Below are positions 53,197 through 64,000 of a stretch of DNA of 64,000 bases, one piece after another; the first letter of the stretch is position 1, and each line of letters opens with the position of its first letter. A program made the translations under genes and the position numbers. Source of the stretch: Saccharum officinarum (lineage: Eukaryota > Streptophyta > Magnoliopsida > Poales > Poaceae). The notes under the pieces were generated by a model. The model made no database searches. It saw only the letters and a list, made by a program, of their open reading frames with translations, and was not told the DNA's origin. Where the stretch lies: NCBI GenBank assembly GCA_020631735.1, contig CM036209.1, positions 5,183,451 through 5,247,450 of the forward strand. The letters run 5' to 3'.

Positions 53197-55340
53197 TGAA
53201 GGACCGAAAACGACGACCAGAGGGGGGGTGAATGAGAGCCGTAAAATTTCTTTTAAAATATTTGACCGCTGTCCCAAAATCACCGCCAACCACAAGCGAG
53301 TTCTCGAGACTAGAATACCCAAACCAACTGGTGACGAGGGTATCTAGAAAAATTCCTTGGAATGACACAAAGTCAACTCAAAAGACGGAACCCGAAACGG
53401 AGCACAAACGAAAGAATTACAGATGAATTGGTGAGGTCGGGAATAATAGACTTGAAATTCCAAACTGCATATACAGAAAAACTACTCTCAGCACTAGTAA
53501 GAACAAGAGCTGCAACTCACGCACGAACAAGCCAAGAAGCTAGGCAGGAGCTGCACTGTCGGACCAATCACATAACGAAGGAGATCGAAGTCCCCTGAAC
53601 CAAACCTCAACCTGAGCAAAAACGCTGCTTGGTGCACATACCTGAACCAATCGAACTCAGAGTAGAACATGGAGTTCTAGACAGCAGCACGCACAAGAAA
53701 AACAGCCAAGAGCACAACCAGCTAAGAAGCTAATTTGCACCCTCCTAACCGTGAGCAGTACACCAAACAAAATGATTTAAAATAATACTCTAAAGATAAG
53801 CCAATGATTGCTTGAAGGGACAACTCACAGAAGCAAGGAAAATGTAATTAGTACTGAACTTCAATGCTGCAAATGCCTCTCAAAAAAAACTACCTGCAAG
53901 CTGGTGCTACGAGCTGACAGAGGAAAGCTTCTCGTGAGCGACGCTGAAGGCACAGACCACCACGGCGGCTCAATCCCAACTCCAGAAGCCCGGCGCACTG
54001 ACCTGCTGATGGTGACCAGTGACAGATCTAGTGGCCTCAATCAAGACTTGATGTACCACGATGTCAAGCACAGAGCAGAAAAGAAACAGACTCGGCTCAA
54101 GAACAAAGAACGAGACTGGATTCCTGGAGCAGAAGAACGAACAGAGAGGGTGAGAACCAATCGGTACAGAACTGGAGGAGGCTTCGAGGTCAGAGGCAGC
54201 TGCTGCTCACATGAGCCCGCTAGGTGCCAAGGCACTAGCGCTGGTAGCTCTTCTGCCTCCACCCATCGAGCAGCATGAACATACGAGAAGAAAGCCGAAC
54301 ACTCAGAAAAGGTGAAAGCCACGAAATCGACGAGAGCTCATCCAAAACAAAAGGAATAGCTCTCAAATTTTGCACAGATCAAATTCACCACGCTACGAAT
54401 CTATTCCCCAAAAATCATTGATCGGGATTGATCCAAACTCCGGGAAAAACAGATCAAAGCTATGAATGAAAATGGGGAAAAGGGAAGTACAAAAATCACA
54501 GCTTCAAATAGAAACCCTAGAGGGCAAGAGGAGGATTTGGGCCTCCATTCCCATACCAAATCTCAACAAAATACACCACGAATTTTCAGATCATGTGACC
54601 TCTCTCATGAGACACTAGAAGACCTAACCCTAGGGAGGAAGGGGGAAATGAGGAATGGGAGAGAGGTGGAGATGGCTTGGGGCTGCCATCCCCTATTTAT
54701 CAGGGCTATTACACATTCCCCTAATTGCCCCTGAATACATAAGAGCTAAACCATCAAGCCCAAGGGCGTAGAGGTCCAACTCGGTCTCCATGTTGATCCG
54801 ACGGCCACCGCGCCTCCTCACTAGTAGCTTCGCCTCGACGCGAACTCCCCGATGCCGCCACGTGCCGTCCGTTCCACCTCGGAACCTCTGCCCGGGTTTT
54901 GAGGCCCAAACCCGTAAACCCGCCTCCGATGGTTTTGGGGCCCAAACCATCAAACCGTTCCACGAGTAGCGTACTCCATACGCGTCCCCCGCCATCCGAC
55001 GCGTGTCACCTCCACGGTCAACACGGTCACTCTCATGTCTTCTCGCGCTTGTCGATGTCCCAAGTGTCAGCCACCGCGGCTAGCCACCCGACCTCCGGGT
55101 CCCTCGGTCCAAGCGTCACGACCGTCCTTCACCCCTCCGGTCCATCGGCACGGCACGTCCTCCTTGACCTTCACCTCACCGTCGGCTACCGCCTCCGTGC
55201 TCCACACATGCACAACACAAACCAAGAGATATGTCGCACACAAGGCTTTCGCCAAGGTAGGGTTAGTCACCACTCAACCTACTTCGTGGATCACATTGAC
55301 AATCACTCATCACAAAACGAACACACAAGGGTACTTGTCA
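53197..55340 (-). repeat. Copia 5' LTR (copy B)
   Basis: Duplicate of 2704-4848 with scattered substitutions and a slightly shorter A-run near 53882. The right limit carries the same uncertainty. Confidence 0.65.
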
Positions 55341-55447
55341 ACCTTGTGTTCGCACTTTCCTCCTGATGCTGAGGCTGGGACGCTGTCGTCGCCCGCGCAG
55401 TCCCCACATGACGCTGCGTCTTCAGATAACGTCGACTTGGTTGTTGC
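55341..55447 (+). pseudogene. Possible LINE ORF1 fragment left of the CACTA insertion (copy B)
   Basis: Duplicate of 4849-4955; see that entry for the reasoning. Confidence 0.33.
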
Positions 55448-56808
55448 CACTACCGGAATTCACTTCTTTGCCGAGCGCTGGAGGCTTTGCCGAGCGTTTT
55501 TTTTCGGGCACTCAGCAAAGAAGGCTTTGCCGAGAGCCAAATAAAAAACACTCGGCAAAGCCACTACACTCGGCAAAGAAGCTTTGCCGAGCGTCCGATA
55601 AACGGCTCTCGGCAAAGAAGTTTCTTTGCCGAGAGCCAAAAAAACACTCGGCAAAGAAGGCTTTGCCGAGCATCCGATAAACGGCTCTCGGCAAAGGCTT
55701 CTTTGCCGAGCGCCAAAGTAAAACACTCGGCAAAGCAATTTTTCAAACCACATTTTGGTGCCCTAAACGAATTCAAATAAAAAAGTTTTCAACTACAAAG
55801 TTTCATAACTTTTCATGATCTACAAACTTTATATTGGTCATTTCTTTATTCGACAAAGTAATAATTACGTTGTTCACAAAATCTATATGTCTCTCATGTA
55901 GTTCCATGAAACTACAAGAGAGATATATAAGATTTGTGAACAATGTTAGCACTACAATTTCGGATGGAAAAACTTCCTAAATGAAGTTTGTAGATCTCGA
56001 AAGGTTATGAAATATTGTAGTTGACCACTTTTTAATTTGAATTCATCTTGTCATGGAAAACTACGTTTGAAATTCAAAATTTTAAAATTTTAAAATTCGA
56101 ATTTTTCAAAAGACCTCGGATGGAAAAACTTCCTAAATGAAATTTGTAGATCTCAAAAAGTTATGAAACATTGTAGTTGACCACTTTTTCATTTGAATTC
56201 ATCTTGTCATGCAAAACTACGTTTGAAATTCAAAATTTTAAAATTTGAATTTTTTAAAAGACCTCGGATGGAAAAACTTTCTATATAAAAAATATAGTGC
56301 TCGAAAAGTTATGAAACTTTGTGGTTGACAACTTTTTGATTTGAATTCGTTTAGGGCCTCAAACAATCAATTTTCACTTGGTTTAGTATAATATTTGAGT
56401 AACTGAAACGGCATATAGACGCATGTGAGTGTGTAATGCAGGTGGCATAGGAGGTATCGCGTGAGTGAGAGATCACGTGTTCGAATCCCACCGACCGCGT
56501 AGCCGCGAATTTTGCGTGAAAAATGCCGCGACTTGCGACTTGCGACTTCGACGGAGACGGGCGGGCGCTGGCCAGTGGGCCCCTCCCCCGATTGAAAAAA
56601 AAAAATTCTAGGTTTTTTTTCGCATTTTTTTATTTCGCGCTTTGCCGAGCGTCGGGCTCTCGGCAAAGGCTTTGCCGAGTACCCGATAAACGGCTCTCGG
56701 CAAAGAAGCCTTTGCCGATCGGATTTTTACCGAGGGCGCTTTGCCGAGGGCCTTAGAGGCTTTGCCGAGAGCCTAGGGCCCTCGGCAAAGCAGCCGGCTC
56801 CGGTACCG
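55448..56808. mobile_element. Non-autonomous CACTA transposon (copy B)
   Basis: Duplicate of 4956-6375, flanked by TGC on both sides. It is about 60 bp shorter because units of both subterminal arrays are lost. Confidence 0.73.
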
Positions 56809-56811
56809 TGC

Positions 56812-57107
56812 AGCAGCAGCACGACGACTCCAGGGCTGTGGAGAACGGTGGATTGGTTGCCGCTGGGTCACAGGACGCATCTCCCGCAGGGTCAGCCCTC
56901 CTCTGGTGCCGCGACGGAGTGTGCGCATTGTTGAGGAAATGGAGGCCTGCCGTGGATCCGCCGTCACCGGAAATCCCTGACTACTCCTACTCCGATAAGT
57001 TCCGACGTGCTTTCAGGGAGCCGGTCTCCAACTCCAAGCATGCTGCCTTGCGAGAGTTGTTTCCGGGGCGTCGCCGGCGGGCTGCCGCCACGCCCGTTGC
57101 GGTTTGA
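56812..57107 (+). pseudogene. LINE ORF1 C-terminal fragment (copy B)
   Basis: Duplicate of 6379-6674, ending 34 nt before the ORF2 ATG at 57142. Confidence 0.45.
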
Positions 57108-57141
57108 GTGCTGGACACCTGTTGTCGCGCCATTGTTCTCC

Positions 57142-59544
57142 ATGAATTACGAGCAATTCCTCATTTGGAACGCCCGTGGGCTTAACAGCCGGGCACGTCG
57201 CACCGCTGTGAAGGACATCATCGTCCTAGAACACGTCTCTGTAGTTTGCCTACAGGAAACCAAGGTTGCTGCCTTTTCGGTGACCAAGCTGAATGAACTG
57301 CTGGGACCGGATTTTGACTACGCCTTCCTGCCGTCTGTGGGAGTTTCTGGGGGTGTGCTTATTGGCTGGCGCAAGGACCGTTGGCGAGGCTCGCACCAGT
57401 CCTTGGGGACGTACTCGGTCACGATACGGCTAACTCCGGTGGACCGGGCTGATTTTGGGGAATGCTGGCTCACGTCCGTCTATGGGCCAGCTGACCACAC
57501 TCTCAAGGAGGCATTCCTCTCCGAACTTGAAGGCTTGGCCTCTTCTTGCTCCGGGGCCTGGCTAATCTGTGGAGACTTCAATTTAATTTACCAGGCGCAG
57601 GACAAGAACAACGACAGGCTCAACCGTCGCCTCATGCAACGCTTTCGTCGCACGATCGATGTGCTGCAACTTGCGGAGCTCCACCTCAACGGTCGTCTGT
57701 ATACTTGGAGCAATGAACGGAGCAGGCCGACTTTGGAACGAATTGACCGTGTCTTCGCTACGGTGCCGTGGCTCGCGGATCACCCATTCCATAGCCTGCA
57801 TTGCCGCTCAACGGACTGCTCCGATCACGCACCATTGCTTTTGATACTCTGCACGGAGCCTTGGGCACAACCACGTTTTCGCTTCGAATCCTTCTGGCCC
57901 ACGGTCGGCGGCTTCCTAGATGTAGTTGCGAGCGCCTGGACATGTACACAGGACGTGGACGCGTGCAGGGCCTTGGACTATAAGCTCCGCAATGTGGCCA
58001 AGGCATTGAAAAACTGGAGCGCGCAGCGGATCGGGAGCGTCCGCTTCCAGCTCGCGGTGGCGCGTGTGGTCATCTTCGAGCTCGATGTCACGCAGGAGAC
58101 CAGGCTATTGTCTCCGGAGGAGCTTGAGCTACGCCGTGAGCTCAAGGCGCACACGCTAGGCCTATCCTCCCTGTCCAGGACCATCGCCAGACACAAGTCC
58201 CGGTACCGCTACCTGAAGGATGGTGACGCGAACACCAAATTCTTCCATCTACAGTCCTGCCATCGCAAGCGCAAGAGCTACATCCCAACGTTCATGCATG
58301 AAGGCCGTACCTTTACCTCGGAAGAGGCCAAGTCTGAGGCAGTGTTCGATTACTATAATACCATACTCGGGACACGGTTCCATTGCCTTCATCGGATTGA
58401 CTTGGATCGCCTGGACTTGCCTCGGCTGGACCTGCAGCAGCTGGCTGCTCCATTCACAGAGACAGAGATCGCCAGGATTGTCCATGAATGCCCAGCTGAC
58501 CGGGCACCGGGCCCTGATGGCTTCACCGCCAGGTTCTATCGGGCGGCTTGGCCCATCATTAAATTTGATATATGCAGCACCTTCCAAGCTTTGTGGCAGC
58601 AGGACTGGAGGAGCTTCTACCTCCTCAACGATGCATCTATGTGCTACTCCGGAAGAAGGAGACCCCGACCGGCCTCAGGGACTACAGGCCAATTAGCCTC
58701 ATACACAGTTTTGGTAAACTGGTGACCAAGGGACTAGCGCTGCGGCTTGCTCCGTTCATGAACGGCTTGGTCAAGGAGAACCAGACGGCGTTCATTAAGG
58801 GGAATTCATGACAACTTCCGCTCTGTCCAGCTTTATTGCCGTTGGCTGCACGCTAGGCGTCACGCGTGCGTCCTGCTCAAGATAGACATCACGAAGGCAT
58901 TCGACTCAGTTGCCTGGCCGTTTCTCCTGGTGGTTCTGGAGCACTTGGGATTCCCACGGTGCTGGAGGGATTGGGTGTCAGCCATCCTCTCTTCAGCAAG
59001 CACGAAGGTGCTTGTCAATGGTCGCCTGGACCGCTGCATTTGGCATGTGCGTGGCTTGCGTCAAGGCGATCCATTGTCCCCGCTGCTGTTCGTAATTGTG
59101 ATGGAGGTGCTCAACGCCATGATCCAAGAGGCGGATCGAGTGGGACTTTTATCTCCTCTACCTGGTAACCACTTTGGCCACCGCATGTCGCTGTACGCGG
59201 ATGACTTGTCCTCTTCCTCATCCCCAGACCTGAGGACTTCACTTGCATTCGAGCTATCCTGGAGCTTTTTGCTAGGGCATCCGGGTTGGTCACCAACCTG
59301 GACAAATGTCTTATTTCGCTGATCCAGTGCTCGGATGAGGATGTCGCGCTCGTCCAGCAGGCCTTCCCCTGCCAGCTGTCTCCCTTCCCCTGCCGATATC
59401 TGGGCGCGCCACTCTCGATGGGGAGGCTGCGTCGCTCCGATGAACAGCAGTTGGTGGATACTATCGCACGCCGGATTCCAACATGGAAGGGTAATCTCTT
59501 AAACGCTGCAGGGAGGACAACACTCAAGCGTGCGTTGATGATGG
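57142..59544 (+). pseudogene. L1 LINE ORF2 (copy B), broken and 3'-truncated
   Basis: Same protein as 6709-9110. Here the frame stays open from the endonuclease into the reverse transcriptase (57142-58725), because the C missing in copy A near 7826 is present (CAGTCCTGCCATCGC). The remaining frame breaks (near 58631, 58807 and 59214) and the 3' truncation are shared with copy A and so predate the duplication. The endonuclease box reads WNARGLN, against WNSRGLN in copy A. Confidence 0.88.
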
Positions 59545-60703
59545 GTGTCGCGCTGAAGTCGAGCGTTGACGACAACCGTGATGCATCAGTGAACTACGAT
59601 GACCGCTGTACATCGTGTTGACAACCAAAATAGTCCATTTTTTGAAGTTGACAAAATATAGAATGGACTTCACCAACGCATTCCTCTCGTCAAGATGGTA
59701 AAAAAACATACATGGAATGTCCAATTTCAAGTTCAGATATATGAAGAAATTATGCTCTCGGGAAGACGGTCCAACATCGGAAGTTCCAACCCATCTCCAT
59801 GTTGGGTTCTGGGTTCATCCTTGGAACTTCCGATGAACCTAAAAAAACCATGTTCGGATCCAACCTTTTGGATTCTGATCCGAACTATTATCAGGCCAGT
59901 ACGGAGTACTATTGCGCGTGATACAAAAATTGAATGGTGTGATGTCATATTATTCCCATACATATATATGATTAAAGTACAACACATGGTATAAAGTCGT
60001 CTTGGTGAAATTAAATGTGTTGAACAAGCAATAGTCATTAATTCTGATAATAAGGCAGAGAGAGTTGAGGGCAGGCATGCATACCCATCGATTGAGAAGG
60101 GTGCACTAAAGTAAACTATACTTGTGCCCCAGCTCGCTAGCTAGAAATTAAAAAAAATCCACCCACAATAATACAACACAACACAACACATTGAGTGATA
60201 GCGATTGTGTTTAGCGGAAGCATAAGACAGGTGGGCTGTCCTTGCTGCTCCAGAGAAAGGAGGATCGCCTGGCGCCGAAGCTGACAAACCGGCACCAGTG
60301 GCTGTGTAGGGCACACTTTGGTGTGGTGACAAAAAGAGCGTGACCAACACCGCAGTCTGCCCCACTTGTTCAGGGCCACCATAGATGTTTTGATGGTAAT
60401 ATAACCACTGGCATCCCAGCGGCCTTGATGAAGCCCACCATGGCGGCACCTCGGGAACCCTGATCATAAAGTGTAATAAGTACCCTTGAGCAACCAATGG
60501 CGACATTCCACCTTATCTTTGCAAAACTTCCACTAGCACCTAGGACGAGCAGCCACTGCTGCACCCAGATATTGGTGGCCTTCTCCCAGTGCCGTTGTCA
60601 CTATCGGGGTCGCTAGAGGATGAGGGACACCATGACAACAGATGATTGGCTAAGGAGCTCTCTCTGGATCTAATGAGTTCAAGGAGGAAGTGGATTTGGA
60701 GTG
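59545..60703. other. Unidentified DNA to the right of the LINE (copy B)
   Basis: Duplicate of 9111-10269, nearly identical; no gene recognised. It ends at GGATTTGGAGTG, where the Gypsy LTR begins. Confidence 0.5.
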
Positions 60704-63465
60704 TGTAACACCCTAAAAATTTGAAAAGAAGAAAAATAGGAAAAACATGATTTTTATATTTATTTTTGTGAAGCATGCAAAATTTAGAACAAGAATAATT
60801 TTTATAAATTTAAAATCAAATATAAGGGTAGAAACATGTTTGTGCATTCATGCTGCTGCATTTGAAGTTTTGTATTGAGTGGTTTCAATCAAATTCAAAT
60901 TTGATTTGAAAATCATTTGAAAAAGGAATTTGAAAAAAATTGAAAAAGGATTCCTTATTCTCTCTGCTCTCGGGCCGTTTCTCTCCGCAGCCCAGCGCGC
61001 GCGGCCCGTTTTTCCCTCCCTTCCGGCCGGCCTTCTCCTCCTGGGCCGAGCCCAAGTCACGGCCTGTCGGCCCGTCATCGCGCGCGCGCGTATGCGTTCC
61101 GCAGCGGCCGCGTTTTCCGCCCTGAGCCGCTGACATGTGGGTCCCGCTTGTCAGTGTCTCTTTCAACCTTTCCTTCTCCTTCCTCCGGCGCTTTCCAAAA
61201 ACGGACACCGTCGCTTTCCTTCTTCTCCGATCCGAAGCCGCCGCAAATCTCCGCATTTTCCTTGCTTCCGCGTGCCTTCGGGCTATAAAAACGGAGCCCC
61301 CGCATGATTCCGCCCCATCCCAACCCTTTTGGAGCAGCCGCAATCGCCTAGCGCCGCCACCGTCGAATCACCGCCTCCACCGTCCGCCACCGCAAGCACG
61401 CCGCCGTCCTCGTCCACCCCGTGCCCTAGTTATTGCCTGGGGTGAGTTCGCCTTGCTTCCAGCTACCTCCCGGTGTATCCCTTTCGTCGAATAGTGGCCG
61501 GAGCCGTGTTTTGTATTTTTCCAGCGATGGCGCCGCCGTGGAAGCTCGTCGTCGGGCCCGATTCCGGCCGGAGCGCCGCCCGTTTTCCCCAGATCCAATC
61601 TGGACCGTTCGTTTTAGATCTAACGGCTGTAAATAGAAGATACCGGTTCGCTGGTGATTTTGCAAAAGAAACCCTGAAGTTTTTAAGTATGTAACCCGCG
61701 GTCCAAAGCGTAATCTGGAAAAATACGTTTTGATTTATTGAAAACGTAATTCGTTTCGGAAAAAGAAAAATACGCTTTCTGATATTTACAGTTTTGCCAT
61801 TCAAATTGTTTTAGTTGTAGAATCTTCGTTTTAGCTCCGATTTGGTCCATTCAAATTGCGTTAGATTCATATTTGCGAGTTCTATGTAATTATACAACTG
61901 TACAGTAGGTTTGGATTAATTTATTTTCGAGTTTTTATTAAAGTATTTATTTTTCTATAGGAAATCTTTGGAAATTCATAACTTTGTTGTTCTAGCTCCG
62001 ATTTTCGTGATCTTCGCGTCTGTGTGATCCTAGCGAGTTGTAGATTCATTTTAAAGACTTTTTATCTTATTTTCTTACTGTTGGTGTAATGTTCTAATTA
62101 TAGTCTTGTTTGTCTATGCATGATTGCCTCTGGATGTGTGTTGTTGATATTGGTTGATCGAGTTTAGACGGTGAGAAATTCGTTGGAGATCAAGAGCCTT
62201 ACTACGAGCAAGATCTTCAGGACCAGTTTGAGCAAGGCAAGTATAGCATGGGATTATCCTTGTTGTCCTATTCACCTTATGCAAATAATGTCATTATGCA
62301 TTTATTCCTTGTTAAGGATGACTTAGCGATTGATCCTTTACCTTGGTACCCATTATATTGCATTGAGTAGTGTGGCTAGTGCTTAAACATGGACTATGAT
62401 CATGTAAATTGATTAGAGGAATATGCAACAAACATTAAAAGATGATTTTGATTAATGTTTAAAGGGATTAGAGCATGGGGGTTACTTTTGATGCTCTAAT
62501 TGCTCTCCATAAGGACTCATCTATAAGCGACAATCCGGGATTTACAGTACAACTGTGGGGGCTATATGGCTCTGGCTTTAGTCATATAGAAGGACCTTTT
62601 CTAGCTTGTTAGAGGTATTCCTTTATGGCGTAAGAATGGCTTGACGAATCGGGTATAGTGCGGCCTCTGTCCTCATGTGTATAGGCTGCGTGTTATTGTG
62701 CCATCAGGAAGGGGGGCTCTACATCTGTTTGCCGAGTGAATCTAATGGCCCTAACTTGTTAGACGAACCTTCGAAAGACTTCATAGTGTTTACCCTGCCT
62801 GCTCACCTTGGTAGTGTTTTGGGAGTAATTAACCCGGGCATTTGGGTAACACGACTCACAGTGAAAGTGTACAACCTCTGCAGAGTGTAAAACTGTTATA
62901 ACAACCGTGCTCACGGTCACGAGTGGCCTTGGACCCTTATGGAATAGTTGAATAATTGTTTATGATTATATTTTTGCTATTCATTAATCATTTCACATGG
63001 ATCATATGTTTAATGTTTATATTGAGACATTTTGATGCTATTGTTATGCTAAAATCATGCTAACTAAAAGCTACATGCTGATAAACCAATGAATATGCCT
63101 TTTTGAGCCTCATGAACCCCATGTTACACTTGTTGAGTACGAGATGTACTTACGCTTGTTTATTTCTCTTACTTGGATAAAAATCCCGGATGGGTAACAG
63201 ATGGAGGTAATAGTGACTACTACGCCTACTTCCCTGAAGATTACTAGTCTTGCTGTCAACCAGTCAATGTACCTGTGACTGGAGCTACCACGAGAGATTT
63301 TTATTTATACTTCCGCTACGTTTGTGTTAAGACTATGTGTTTAAATATCGTGATGTAATAACATTTGTGATGATACTTCTGTTATAATTTGTGAACTTAT
63401 GTGTGATTGATCTCTGGGCGCACATAAGGGTATGCATTCCATTTGGTCGATAAATGGGTGTGACA
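60704..63465 (+). repeat. Gypsy 5' LTR, 2762 bp
   Basis: It starts TGTAACACCC and ends GGGTGTGACA (inverted repeat with one mismatch). The same family, older, occurs at 36890-47896 (minus) and in part at 28170-34050. Reading frames inside it (60885-61343 and others) are LTR promoter or UTR sequence with no domain. Confidence 0.93.
61284..61290 (+). promoter_or_regulatory. TATA box of the Gypsy LTR
   Basis: TATAAAA in GGGC-TATAAAA-ACGGAG, within a GC-rich region. Transcription would start about 30 nt downstream, dividing U3 from R. Confidence 0.65.
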
Positions 63466-63468
63466 AAT

Positions 63469-63486
63469 TGGTATCAAAGCTCTTGT
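63469..63486 (+). other. Primer-binding site of the Gypsy element
   Basis: TGGTATCAAAGCTCTTGT, 3 nt after the LTR end, is close to the tRNA-Met complement used by Tekay/Del elements. Confidence 0.82.
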
Positions 63487-63654
63487 TGACTGTAGGACGC
63501 AAGCCTAGCTAGGAATGGTCGATTTAGTATCATCTTTACACTATTTTTATGCTCACTATCTTGCTCTTGTTATTTGATAAATTTTTATGCTTCTTATGTC
63601 ACATTCTATTACGAAATTTTGCCTCTATTCTAACTTCATCTAAAAATTCTGTAG

Positions 63655-64000
63655 ATGGCCCGTGACCGTAAGACTGCCCGCATTAGCTCTGGAGGATACT
63701 ACCCACCTCGTGCTCTGCATGCAACTGAAGAGCCACAAGAGCCAGAACCTCAGGAACAGGAGCAGACTCCTGTAACACCAGTCCAAGCACCAGCACCTCC
63801 TCAGGAAGAGCCTGAGTCTGAAGAAGATCCAGAAATCGTCGAGATTGAAGATGATGAAGAGGAAGCTAATGGAGGAGTACAACCCCCGCCTCCATCACAT
63901 GAAGCTTCTGAAGATATGCCACCTGCTCCAATGGGGTGGACTGTGAGGATCTACCACAGGAATGGAGGGAATGCTGTCTCTCATCTTCGCCTGGTGGGGA
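63655..64000 (+). CDS. gag: Gypsy Gag, N-terminal part (runs off the window)
   Basis: The ATG at 63655 (MARDRKTARISSGG) opens a frame that stays open for 115 codons to the window end. It begins basic, then has a Pro/Glu/Gln-rich acidic stretch (EEPESEEDPEIVEIEDDEEE), and near the end MGWTVRIYHRNGG. This matches the N-terminal layout of Tekay/Del Gag proteins. Capsid, zinc knuckle and Pol, if present, are beyond the window. Confidence 0.85.
   Translation, partial: MARDRKTARISSGGYYPPRALHATEEPQEPEPQEQEQTPVTPVQAPAPPQEEPESEEDPEIVEIEDDEEEANGGVQPPPPSHEASEDMPPAPMGWTVRIYHRNGGNAVSHLRLVG

Larger units (their letters stand above)
47997..55340 (-). mobile_element. Sirevirus-type copia element (copy B), cut at its 3' end by the gap
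   Basis: Minus-strand order: 5' LTR (55340-53197), primer-binding site (53194-53174), gag (53133-50511), pol (50511 to the gap). Gag and LTR are the duplicate of 1-4848. Pol is seen only here. Confidence 0.87.
50493..60703 (+). repeat. Copy B of the large direct duplication
   Basis: This corresponds to 1-10269 throughout. Differences include an extra C near 52760 (gag frameshift), two TAG codons at 51120-51122 and 51132-51134, loss of about 46 bp in the hairpin array near 55695, loss of about 28 bp near 56747, and one C kept near 58258 that copy A has lost. The left flank (47997-50492) has no counterpart in the window. The right end is cut by a Gypsy LTR starting at 60704. Confidence 0.93.
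60704..64000 (+). mobile_element. Gypsy retrotransposon (Tekay/Del-like), 5' LTR and gag start
   Basis: A 2762-bp LTR, primer-binding site, leader and the beginning of gag run to the window end. It interrupts copy B of the duplication after GAGTG, the expected 5-bp TSD. Signals are clean, which suggests a fairly young insertion. Confidence 0.92.

Noticed and set aside
60885..61343. 152-codon minus-strand frame in the Gypsy LTR
   Set aside because: Lies in the GC-rich promoter zone of the LTR, no domain, antisense to the element.

Overview
This window is nuclear DNA of a grass, most likely a panicoid. The basis is a DUF4220/DUF594 gene, CACTA elements with CACTACCGG ends and TTTGCCGAG subterminal repeats, a Sirevirus copia element, grass L1 LINEs and Tekay/Del-like Gypsy LTRs. 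Only two protein-coding host genes look intact: an intronless DUF4220/DUF594 gene (15558-17906, +) and a three-exon thioredoxin-like gene (35845-34491, -) whose active site reads RSTC. Almost everything else is transposable elements, many nested, and several boundaries can be fixed by target-site duplications (TSDs).

Layout. 1-10269 is copy A of a direct repeat: a Sirevirus gag and 5' LTR (- strand), a small CACTA element, a LINE, and about 1.1 kb of unidentified DNA. 10270-11000 holds an old Gypsy LTR remnant. 11001-13670 is a complete CACTA element (TSD GTA) carrying a broken F-box gene. The DUF4220/DUF594 gene follows. 19739-27441 is a decayed L1 LINE split by a solo LTR (22482-23795, TSD ATGCT). 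28170-34050 is a Gypsy LTR remnant split by a 3.8-kb hAT element (TSD GTCTAGTA). After the thioredoxin gene, 36890-47896 is a three-level nest: a Gypsy LTR, split by a second Gypsy element (37544-46227), split in turn by a small LTR element (41551-44752, TSD CTACA) that has no pol and carries a host-gene-derived insert. A 100-N assembly gap (47897-47996) then leads into a broken Sirevirus pol and copy B of the direct repeat (50493-60703). Copy B is cut off by a young-looking Gypsy element (LTR 60704-63465, then gag to the window end).

The most unusual points are the direct repeat of at least 10.2 kb and 50.4 kb period, which runs across several unrelated transposons; the pol-less LTR element with its host-gene insert; the CACTA element with an F-box gene; and the thioredoxin without its nucleophilic cysteine. 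No coordinated gene system (operon-like cluster, defence island, CRISPR) is present. TE boundaries with matching TSDs are firm. LTR ends without a partner, the CACTA 3' end at 6375/56808 and old remnants are approximate. All alignments were done by eye.
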